Shown here: positions 1 to 9,624 of the stretch, one piece after another | Layout of the letters: every line of letters begins with the position of its first letter | Position numbering within the stretch: the stretch's first letter is position 1 | Assembly (NCBI GenBank): GCA_964035575.1 | Contig: OZ037908.1 | Coordinates: forward strand, 248,001 to 312,000 | Direction: 5' to 3' | Source of the DNA: Rhynchopus sp. YZ270_cl-10 | Taxonomy: Eukaryota; Euglenozoa; Diplonemea; Diplonemida; Diplonemidae | Length of the DNA stretch: 64,000 nucleotides | The notes under the pieces: generated by a model | Told to the model about the DNA's origin: nothing | What the model saw: the letters and a program-made list of their open reading frames with translations, nothing else | Databases searched by the model: none | Made by a program: the position numbers and the translations under genes

Positions 1-608
1 TTCCCTTTTTAAAGAAAAATTTAAAGAAAAACTATGGATGCACTCTGAACCTTGCATCTTTTGTATGGATGCACTCTGAACCTTGCATCTTTTGTATGGA
101 TGCACTCTGAACCTTGCATCTTTTGTATGGATGCACTCTGAACCTTGCATCTTTTGTATGGATGCACTCTGAACCTTGTATCTTTTGTATGGATGCACTC
201 ATCTCCCCCCTTTTGTCCCCTTCCCTTTTTTAAGATACACTATGGACTATGGATACACTCTGAACCTTGCATCTTTTGTATGGATGCACTCTGAACCTTG
301 TATCTTTTGTATGGATGCACTCATCTCCCCCCTTTTGTCCCCTTCCCTTTTTTAAGATACACTATGGATACACTCTGAACCTTGTATCTTTTGTATGGAT
401 GCACTCTGAACCTTGTATCTTTTGTATGGATGCACTCATCTCCCCCCTTTGTCCCCTTCCCTTTTTTAAGATACACTATGGATACACTCTGAACCTTGTA
501 TCTTTTGTATGGATGCACTCTGAACCTTGCATCTTTTGTATGGATGCACTCTGAACCTTGCTTTTTTTTGTATGGCTCATCTCCCCCCTTTTGTCCCCTT
601 CCCTTTTT
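1..608. repeat. 31-bp satellite, composite block 1
   Basis: Tandem 31-bp units built around TGGATGCACTCTGAACCTTG followed by (C/T)ATCTTTTG run in short blocks. The blocks are separated by a C-rich spacer (CATCTCCCCCCTTTTGTCC) and a linker, AAGATACACTATGG, giving a higher-order pattern. Some units end in a T8 variant instead of the ATCTTTT core. The block is nearly the same as the one starting at 28356 but with different copy number (114 bp shorter or longer before the shared insert). Short frames run through it on both strands, but they follow the repeat period and are not credible genes. Confidence 0.93.
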
Positions 609-1054
609 GTAACCCTCCCGGCGGCTTTCCGTACCCTCCCGCCAATTTTTCAAGGGACCCCGCCATTTTTCAAGGGATCCCTTGAAAACCGGATTTTTTT
701 TTTTTGCGAAAACCGGTTGTAGAGGTCGAAATACGCCTGAACTGGTCCCATGTGCGACCTTCCGGGGCAAATCGCGCGTATTTGGTGCACGAGAGTCGTT
801 TGTGTGGGGGTCTGCCATGTTTGGTGGCCATATACGTGATAGCCCATGTACACGTTTTGTACACAAAAAACCACAAAGTTGGTCGGGCACGGAAAGCCGC
901 CTGGTCGGGTCACAAAGCTACATCCCGCCCTCCCGCCGCCCTCGGGACCTCCGTCGGAAGGTCAGGGGGCCCTCGGGCCCTTCGGGCCCTCGGGCCTCCC
1001 TGACCTTCCTCCGGGGTCCCTCGGGCTTTGGCGGGAGGGCGGGAAATAACCATT
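609..1054. mobile_element. GC-rich ~446-bp insert in the 31-bp satellite, possible non-autonomous element
   Basis: This segment interrupts the usual spacer between its T-run and AAGATACACTATGG. It is GC-rich, and its ends carry CCCTCCCGCC on the left and its inverse GGCGGGAGGG on the right, so it has imperfect inverted ends. It contains a strong internal hairpin made of GGGCCCTCGGGCCC and GGGCCCTCGGGCC around 966-997. An apparently identical copy sits at 28850-29295 in the same satellite context, so the second copy probably arose by duplication of the satellite block rather than by a new insertion. No protein is supported. A MITE is one reading; a captured GC-rich spacer is another. Confidence 0.4.
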
Positions 1055-1490
1055 TAAGATACACTATGGACTATGGATACACTCTGAACCTTGCATCTTT
1101 TGTATGGATGCACTCTGAACCTTGTATCTTTTGTATGGATGCACTCATCTCCCCCCTTTGTCCCCTTCCCTTTTTTAAGATACACTATGGATACACTCTG
1201 AACCTTGTATCTTTTGTATGGATGCACTCTGAACCTTGCATCTTTTGTATGGATGCACTCTGAACCTTGCTTTTTTTTGTATGGCTCATCTCCCCCCTTT
1301 TGTCCCCTTCCCTTTTTTAAGATACACTATGGACTATGGATACACTCTGAACCTTGCATCTTTTGTATGGATGCACTCTGAACCTTGCATCTTTTGTATG
1401 GATGCACTCTGAACCTTGCATCTTTTGTATGGATGCACTCTGAACCTTGTATCTTTTGTATGGATGCACTCATCTCCCCCCTTTTGTCGA
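1055..1490. repeat. 31-bp satellite, composite block 2
   Basis: The 31-bp units and C-rich spacers resume after the insert and stop abruptly at 1490, where the 38-bp satellite begins directly after CTTTTGTCGA. The equivalent block at 29296 continues with more 31-bp units instead, so the 31/38-bp junction is particular to this locus. Confidence 0.92.
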
Positions 1491-4400
1491 CGTCCGTTTT
1501 GTGCGTCAGAAAACAGCGCGTTCAAAAGCGTCCGTTTTGTGCGTCAGAAAACAGCGCGTTCAAAAGCGTCCGCTTTGTGCGTCGGAAAACAGCGCGTTCA
1601 AAAGCGTCCGTTTTGCGCGTTCGAAAACAGCGCGTTCAAAAGCGTCCGTTTTGCGCGTCAGAAAACAGCGCGTTCAAAAGCGTCCGCTTTGTGCGTCAGA
1701 AAACAGCGCGTTCAAAAGCGTCCGTTTTGCGCGTTCGAAAACAGCGCGTTCAAAAGCGTCCGTTTTGTGCGTCATAAAACAGCGCGTTCAAAAGCGTCCG
1801 TTTTGCGCGTCAGAAAACAGCGCGTTCAAAAGCGTCCGCTTTGTGCGTTCGAAAACAGCGCGTTCAAAAGCGTCCGCTTTGTGCGTTCGAAAACAGCGCG
1901 TTCAAAAGCGTCCGCTTTGTGCGTCAGAAAACAGCGCGTTCAAAAGCGTCCGTTTTGTGCGTTCGAAAACAGCGCGTTCAAAAGCGTCCGTTTTGTGCGT
2001 TCGAAAACAGCGCGTTCAAAAGCGTCCGTTTTGTGCGTCAGAAAACAGCGCGTTCAAAAGCGTCCGTTTTGTGCGTCTGAAAACAGCGCGTTCAAAAGCG
2101 TCCGTTTTGTGCGTCATAAAACAGCGCGTTCAAAAGCGTCCGCTTTGTGCGTCGGAAAACAGCGCGTTCAAAAGCGTCCGTTTTGCGCGACACAAAACAG
2201 CGCGTTCAAAAGCGTCCGTTTTGTGCGTCATAACACAGCGCGTTCAAAAGCGTCCGTTTTGTGCGTCAGAAAACAGCGCGTTCAAAAGCGTCCGTTTTGT
2301 GCGTTCGAAAACAGCGCGTTCAAAAGCGTCCGTTTTGTGCGTCAGAGAACAGCGCGTTCAAAAGCGTCCGCTTTGCGCGTCATAAAACAGCGCGTTCAAA
2401 AGCGTCCGTTTTGCGCGACACAAAACAGCGCGTTCAAAAGCGTCCGTTTTGCGCGTCAGAAAACAGCGCGTTCAAAAGCGTCCGTTTTGTGCGTCAGAGA
2501 ACAGCGCGTTCAAAAGCGTCCGTTTTGTGCGTTCGAAAACAGCGCGTTCAAAAGCGTCCGTTTTGCGCGTCAGAAAACAGCGCGTTCAAAAGCGTCCGCT
2601 TTGTGCGTCAGAAAACAGCGCGTTCAAAAGCGTCCGTTTTGCGCGTTCGAAAACAGCGCGTTCAAAAGCGTCCGTTTTGCGCGTCAGAAAACAGCGCGTT
2701 CAAAAGCGTCCGTTTTGTGCGTCATAACACAGCGCGTTCAAAAGCGTCCGTTTTGTGCGTCAGAAAACAGCGCGTTCAAAAGCGTCCGTTTTGCGCGACA
2801 CAAAACAGCGCGTTCAAAAGCGTCCGCTTTGTGCGTCAGAAAACAGCGCGTTCAAAAGCGTCCGCTTTGTGCGTCGGAAAACAGCGCGTTCAAAAGCGTC
2901 CGTTTTGCGCGACACAAAACAGCGCGTTCAAAAGCGTCCGCTTTGTGCGTCAGAAAACAGCGCGTTCAAAAGCGTCCGCTTTGTGCGTCGGAAAACAGCG
3001 CGTTCAAAAGCGTCCGTTTTGCGCGACACAAAACAGCGCGTTCAAAAGCGTCCGCTTTGCGCGTCATAAAACAGCGCGTTCAAAAGCGTCCGTTTTGCGC
3101 GACACAAAACAGCGCGTTCAAAAGCGTCCGTTTTGTGCGTCAGAAAACAGCGCGTTCAAAAGCGTCCGTTTTGCGCGTCAGAAAACAGCGCGTTCAAAAG
3201 CGTCCGCTTTGTGCGTCAGAGAACAGCGCGTTCAAAAGCGTCCGTTTTGTGCGTCAGAGAACAGCGCGTTCAAAAGCGTCCGTTTTGTGCGTTCGAAAAC
3301 AGCGCGTTCAAAAGCGTCCGTTTTGTGCGTCAGAGAACAGCGCGTTCAAAAGCGTCCGTTTTGTGCGTTCGAAAACAGCGCGTTCAAAAGCGTCCGTTTT
3401 GCGCGTCAGAAAACAGCGCGTTCAAAAGCGTCCGTTTTGTGCGTCAGAAAACAGCGCGTTCAAAAGCGTCCGTTTTGTGCGTCAGAAAACAGCGCGTTCA
3501 AAAGCGTCCGTTTTGTGCGTTCGAAAACAGCGCGTTCAAAAGCGTCCGTTTTGCGCGTCAGAAAACAGCGCGTTCAAAAGCGTCCGTTTTGTGCGTCAGA
3601 AAACAGCGCGTTCAAAAGCGTCCGTTTTGTGCGTCATAAAACAGCGCGTTAAAAAGCGTCCGTTTTGCGCGACAGAAAACAGCGCGTTCAAAAGCGTCCG
3701 CTTTGTGCGTCAGAGAACAGCGCGTTCAAAAGCGTCCGTTTTGTGCGTCATAAAACAGCGCGTTCAAAAGCGTCCGTTTTGTGCGTCAGAAAACAGCGCG
3801 TTCAAAAGCGTCCGTTTTGTGCGTCAGAAAACAGCGCGTTCAAAAGCGTCCGTTTTGCGCGTTCGAAAACAGCGCGTTCAAAAGCGTCCGTTTTGTGCGT
3901 CATAAAACAGCGCGTTAAAAAGCGTCCGTTTTGCGCGTTCGAAAACAGCGCGTTCAAAAGCGTCCGCTTTGTGCGTCGGAAAACAGCGCGTTCAAAAGCG
4001 TCCGTTTTGCGCGACACAAAACAGCGCGTTCAAAAGCGTCCGTTTTGTGCGTCAGAAAACAGCGCGTTCAAAAGCGTCCGTTTTGCGCGTCAGAAAACAG
4101 CGCGTTCAAAAGCGTCCGCTTTGTGCGTCAGAGAACAGCGCGTTCAAAAGCGTCCGTTTTGTGCGTCAGAGAACAGCGCGTTCAAAAGCGTCCGCTTTGT
4201 GCGTCAGAAAACAGCGCGTTCAAAAGCGTCCGTTTTGCGCGTCAGAAAACAGCGCGTTCAAAAGCGTCCGTTTTGTGCGTCAGAAAACAGCGCGTTCAAA
4301 AGCGTCCGTTTTGTGCGTCATAAAACAGCGCGTTCAAAAGCGTCCGCTTTGTGCGTCAGAGAACAGCGCGTTCAAAAGCGTCCGTTTTGTGCGTCATAAA

Positions 4401-7400
4401 ACAGCGCGTTCAAAAGCGTCCGTTTTGTGCGTCAGAAAACAGCGCGTTCAAAAGCGTCCGTTTTGTGCGTCAGAAAACAGCGCGTTCAAAAGCGTCCGTT
4501 TTGCGCGTTCGAAAACAGCGCGTTCAAAAGCGTCCGTTTTGTGCGTCATAAAACAGCGCGTTAAAAAGCGTCCGTTTTGCGCGTTCGAAAACAGCGCGTT
4601 CAAAAGCGTCCGTTTTGTGCGTCAGAAAACAGCGCGTTCAAAAGCGTCCGTTTTGTGCGTCATAACACAGCGCGTTCAAAAGCGTCCGCTTTGTGCGTCA
4701 GAAAACAGCGCGTTCAAAAGCGTCCGCTTTGTGCGTCGGAAAACAGCGCGTTCAAAAGCGTCCGTTTTGCGCGTTCGAAAACAGCGCGTTCAAAAGCGTC
4801 CGTTTTGTGCGTCATAAAACAGCGCGTTCAAAAGCGTCCGTTTTGCGCGACACAAAACAGCGCGTTCAAAAGCGTCCGCTTTGTGCGTCAGAAAACAGCG
4901 CGTTCAAAAGCGTCCGTTTTGCGCGACACAAAACAGCGCGTTCAAAAGCGTCCGCTTTGCGCGTCAGAAAACAGCGCGTTCAAAAGCGTCCGTTTTGTGC
5001 GTCATAACACAGCGCGTTCAAAAGCGTCCGTTTTGTGCGTCAGAAAACAGCGCGTTCAAAAGCGTCCGTTTTGCGCGACACAAAACAGCGCGTTCAAAAG
5101 CGTCCGCTTTGTGCGTCAGAAAACAGCGCGTTCAAAAGCGTCCGCTTTGTGCGTCGGAAAACAGCGCGTTCAAAAGCGTACGTTTTGCGCGACACAAAAC
5201 AGCGCGTTCAAAAGCGTCCGCTTTGTGCGTCAGAAAACAGCGCGTTCAAAAGCGTCCGCTTTGTGCGTCGGAAAACAGCGCGTTCAAAAGCGTCCGCTTT
5301 GCGCGTCATAAAACAGCGCGTTCAAAAGCGTCCGTTTTGCGCGACAGAAAACAGCGCGTTCAAAAGCGTCCGTTTTGTGCGTCAGAAAACAGCGCGTTCA
5401 AAAGCGTCCGCTTTGTGCGTCAGAGAACAGCGCGTTCAAAAGCGTCCGTTTTGTGCGTCAGAGAACAGCGCGTTCAAAAGCGTCCGTTTTGTGCGTTCGA
5501 AAACAGCGCGTTCAAAAGCGTCCGTTTTGTGCGTCAGAGAACAGCGCGTTCAAAAGCGTCCGTTTTGTGCGTTCGAAAACAGCGCGTTCAAAAGCGTCCG
5601 TTTTGCGCGTAAGAAAACAGCGCGTTCAAAAGCGTCCGTTTTGTGCGTCAGAAAACAGCGCGTTCAAAAGCGTCCGTTTTGTGCGTCATAAAACAGCGCG
5701 TTCAAAAGCGTCCGTTTTGCGCGACACAAAACAGCGCGTTCAAAAGCGTCCGTTTTGTGCGTCAGAAAACAGCGCGTTCAAAAGCGTCCGCTTTGTGCGT
5801 CAGAGAACAGCGCGTTCAAAAGCGTCCGTTTTGTGCGTCATAAAACAGCGCGTTCAAAAGCGTCCGTTTTGTGCGTCAGAAAACAGCGCGTTCAAAAGCG
5901 TCCGTTTTGCGCGACACAAAACAGCGCGTTCAAAAGCGTCCGTTTTGTGCGTCAGAAAACAGCGCGTTCAAAAGCGTCCGTTTTGCGCGTTCGAAAACAG
6001 CGCGTTCAAAAGCGTCCGTTTTGCGCGTTCGAAAACAGCGCGTTCAAAAGCGTCCGTTTTGTGCGTCATAAAACAGCGCGTTCAAAAGCGTCCGTTTTGT
6101 GCGTCAGAAAACAGCGCGTTCAAAAGCGTCCGCTTTGTGCGTCATAAAACAGCGCGTTCAAAAGCGTCCGCTTTGTGCGTCGGAAAACAGCGCGTTCAAA
6201 AGCGTCCGTTTTGCGCGACACAAAACAGCGCGTTCAAAAGCGTCCGCTTTGCGCGTCAGAAAACAGCGCGTTCAAAAGCGTCCGTTTTGTGCGTCATAAC
6301 ACAGCGCGTTCAAAAGCGTCCGTTTTGTGCGTCAGAAAACAGCGCGTTCAAAAGCGTCCGTTTTGTGCGTCAGAAAACAGCGCGTTCAAAAGCGTCCGCT
6401 TTGTGCGTCGGAAAACAGCGCGTTCAAAAGCGTCCGTTTTGCGCGTTCGAAAACAGCGCGTTCAAAAGCGTCCGTTTTGCGCGTCAGAAAACAGCGCGTT
6501 CAAAAGCGTCCGCTTTGTGCGTCAGAAAACAGCGCGTTCAAAAGCGTCCGTTTTGCGCGTCAGAAAACAGCGCGTTCAAAAGCGTCCGCTTTGTGCGTTC
6601 GAAAACAGCGCGTTCAAAAGCGTCCGCTTTGTGCGTTCGAAAACAGCGCGTTCAAAAGCGTCCGCTTTGCGCGTCAGAAAACAGCGCGTTCAAAAGCGTC
6701 CGTTTTGTGCGTCAGAAAACAGCGCGTTCAAAAGCGTCCGTTTTGTGCGTTCGAAAACAGCGCGTTCAAAAGCGTCCGTTTTGTGCGTTCGAAAACAGCG
6801 CGTTCAAAAGCGTCCGTTTTGTGCGTCAGAAAACAGCGCGTTCAAAAGCGTCCGTTTTGTGCGTCTGAAAACAGCGCGTTCAAAAGCGTCCGTTTTGTGC
6901 GTCATAAAACAGCGCGTTCAAAAGCGTCCGCTTTGTGCGTCGGAAAACAGCGCGTTCAAAAGCGTCCGTTTTGCGCGACACAAAACAGCGCGTTCAAAAG
7001 CGTCCGTTTTGTGCGTCATAACACAGCGCGTTCAAAAGCGTCCGTTTTGTGCGTCAGAAAACAGCGCGTTCAAAAGCGTCCGTTTTGTGCGTTCGAAAAC
7101 AGCGCGTTCAAAAGCGTCCGTTTTGTGCGTCAGAGAACAGCGCGTTCAAAAGCGTCCGCTTTGCGCGTCATAAAACAGCGCGTTCAAAAGCGTCCGTTTT
7201 GCGCGACACAAAACAGCGCGTTCAAAAGCGTCCGTTTTGTGCGTCAGAGAACAGCGCGTTCAAAAGCGTCCGTTTTGTGCGTTCGAAAACAGCGCGTTCA
7301 AAAGCGTCCGTTTTGCGCGTCAGAAAACAGCGCGTTCAAAAGCGTCCGCTTTGTGCGTCAGAAAACAGCGCGTTCAAAAGCGTCCGTTTTGCGCGTTCGA

Positions 7401-7855
7401 AAACAGCGCGTTCAAAAGCGTCCGTTTTGCGCGTCATAACACAGCGCGTTCAAAAGCGTCCGTTTTGTGCGTCAGAAAACAGCGCGTTCAAAAGCGTCCG
7501 TTTTGCGCGACACAAAACAGCGCGTTCAAAAGCGTCCGCTTTGTGCGTCAGAAAACAGCGCGTTCAAAAGCGTCCGCTTTGTGCGTCGGAAAACAGCGCG
7601 TTCAAAAGCGTCCGTTTTGCGCGACACAAAACAGCGCGTTCAAAAGCGTCCGCTTTGTGCGTCAGAAAACAGCGCGTTCAAAAGCGTCCGCTTTGTGCGT
7701 CGGAAAACAGCGCGTTCAAAAGCGTCCGCTTTGCGCGTCATAAAACAGCGCGTTCAAAAGCGTCCGTTTTGCGCGACACAAAACAGCGCGTTCAAAAGCG
7801 TCCGTTTTGTGCGTCAGAAAACAGCGCGTTCAAAAGCGTCCGTTTTGCGCGTCAG
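1491..7855. repeat. 38-bp satellite array, 167.5 units
   Basis: The unit consists of AACAGCGCGTTCAAAAGCGT joined to CCGTTTTGTGCGTCAGAA. The length of 6365 bp equals exactly 167.5 x 38, so there is no net insertion or deletion over the array. Units differ at a few fixed sites: GTTTT or GCTTT; GTGCG or GCGCG; and a short variable segment reading TCAGA, TCATA, TTCGA, TCGGA or ACACA. Combinations of these variants recur in order at set distances, showing segmental duplications within the array. Because 38 is not a multiple of 3 and most units lack stops, long frames of up to 829 codons appear in all three forward frames; these are repeat artefacts. Confidence 0.97.
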
Positions 7856-7942
7856 GAATATTTTCTTAAGCCTGTTGTGTAGTGGTGTAGGGAAAGGGGA
7901 AGAGGGATTAAGGGAGAGAATAGGAAAATACAAAGGAGAGGA

Positions 7943-8876
7943 TTACTTTTGTTTACTTACGAAGGGGTAGGGGTGACGCTTCGGATGAAGCGCCTGGCCT
8001 CCTCCAACCCCATCGCGAGTAACAATAGACCTCACCGCACGTACGATTTCGTCGAAAGTTTTTTGAGAGCGCAAATCGCTTGGAGACACCCTAGAAGGAA
8101 TGTCTGCCGGGTTATCTTTAGACTTAACATACTTAACAGAAAAAGGACAAGATAACGATTTAATGTGTTTTAAAGTGCGAATAACACTGTCGTTTATGTT
8201 TTTGTCTTTCATACAGTTCTTTTTCCGCACACAACCTTTAACCGTTGTATTGTCAACGAAAATATTTAAAAAACACGACTGACACGACATTTTGTCTATT
8301 GTGCGTTCTAGGGCGTAAGCCTCTAACACATTAATGTGCAGTTTTGCTTCCTTCCCATTCCATGAAGCACCATCCACTGATATCTTGCCAGACGAGTCAT
8401 CAACAATAACGCCACCCCAACCGGACAGTGACGCATCAACAAAAATGGTGAAAGAATTGGCAATGGGACTATTTGAAAGCTTCCGAGAGGAGCTCACACG
8501 TTGACACCACAAAACTAATTCTTTGCACACAGACAGGGGAACAACAATAGGGGAAGAAGGGGAAAGAATATCACGATTTAATTTATTAGCAATTCTTCTG
8601 AAAAATTTTAAAGAAAAATAAAATTCGCCAGGTGATACACCACCTATGGCACTAGCATGCAACAACCTACCACACAAACTCTCCAAATCACCTGCCGTGA
8701 CGTGTTTTAGATTGATACTATTAATTTTATTCAAAAGCCGTTCCGCAGGCTTCACCGACTTGCCGACGTGATCAAAATCTACACCTAAAAAATCATACCG
8801 CACGGCCTCGTTTAGAGTATCAGCCGGCTTCCACGAAATCCTACATTCCTTAGCTACTGAATCCAAACACTTAGTA
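7943..8876 (-). pseudogene. RT C-terminal and RNase H part of the retroelement
   Basis: This segment begins at the hAT boundary and shows an RT connection block (RYDFLGVDFDHVGKSVKP) and an RNase H of the DIRS type: FVDASLSGWGGVIVDD, LEAYALERTID, FVDNTTVKG and KDNPADIPSR supply the acidic residues. The RNase H would degrade the RNA strand of the hybrid during reverse transcription. It is the last part of the element; only 87 bp separate its stop from the satellite junction at 7855/7856. Confidence 0.82.
8870..8876. repeat. Target-site duplication of hAT 1, left copy
   Basis: CTTAGTA directly abuts the left terminal inverted repeat and is repeated at 13845-13851 on the other side. Confidence 0.88.
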
Positions 8877-9000
8877 CAAGGCTCTAAGTCGACAGTGTCG
8901 GCCCCTGTCGGCCGACTGTCGGCCGACTGTCGAAAAGTCGAAAAAAAAATTTTTTTTTCTGGTGCCCCTGCGCAACTTTTTTTTTTTTTTTTTTAACCTG
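8877..9000. repeat. Left TIR and subterminal motifs of hAT 1
   Basis: The 22-bp TIR is followed by repeated GTCGGCC / GACTGTCG motifs, an A9T9 tract and a T-run. The mirrored set is at 13625-13844. Repeated short subterminal motifs are typical transposase-binding sites in hAT elements; binding here is inferred. Confidence 0.75.
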
Positions 9001-9132
9001 GAAAAAAAAATTGTGTTGTCAAAAATTTCACAAAAATTGCTCATTTGACCCTATTTCGGAATGAGTCAAAAACTTCGTGTCGGATTGCAGATCGGTAGCC
9101 TTGTGTATCATGGGGTGAGCTCTGTGATGAGT

Positions 9133-9454
9133 GGAGTAGAGAAGGAAGGTGGGGAAGGTGGGGAAATGAAGAGCAGAATTGCCACAAAGTAGAAAAAAAA
9201 AACGTTCTTTTTGTCGTCTCTCTGTACTTGTGTTTTTTTTTTTTTTTTTTTTGTTTTTGTTTTTTTTTTTTAAACGGAACAACAATACAAAATATGAATG
9301 GAGTAGAGAAGGAAGGTGGGGGAAATGGGGAAATGAAGAGCAGAATTGTCACACAAAAGAAAAAATAAAATTATTTTTGTCGTCTCTCTGTACTTGTTTT
9401 TTTTTTTTTTTTTTGTTGTTGTTTTTTAAACGGAACAACAATACAAAATATGAA
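9133..9454. repeat. 167-bp tandem duplication in the 3' flank of hAT 1
   Basis: Two copies, starting at 9133 and 9300, each run from GGAGTAGAGAAGGAAGGTGG through CGTCTCTCTGTACTTG, a long T-run and AACGGAACAACAATACAAAA. They differ by small changes and T-run length. The region lies between the transposase stop and the left TIR and contains no credible gene. Confidence 0.85.
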
Positions 9455-9624
9455 AGTATACGTGCAAAACCAAGTCGAGTACCCATTTTTTTGCACGGGA
9501 AGCACATTATCCCGCGATAAGAAATACTTGACACAAAAAAGTTGAATCGCAATGAACAACAATAACAACAATGAACAACAAAAAAAAAAAAAAAAGTGCG
9601 ACAAAATTTAGCCGTTCAAAAAAA

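Noticed and set aside
321-890. 189-codon frame across satellite and GC-rich insert, and the 193-codon frame at 682-1263
   Set aside because: They consist of 31-bp repeat translations joined through the insert; the same happens in the duplicate block and nothing suggests selection on protein.
1416-3905. 829-codon open frame rich in Lys/Arg/Ser, and similar frames across 1416-7970 and 17052-17888
   Set aside because: They follow the 38-bp satellite. Because 38 is not a multiple of 3, all three forward frames are open in turn, with a 38-residue period; site variants alone decide where stops fall. No initiation context or domain supports a protein.
1491-7855. CRISPR-like array
   Set aside because: Units are directly adjacent tandem copies with no unique spacers, and the window is eukaryotic.
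7856-7942. Terminal inverted or long terminal repeats for the retroelement
   Set aside because: The two ends share only a short GGAATATT-like word in inverted orientation, too little to call a terminal repeat.
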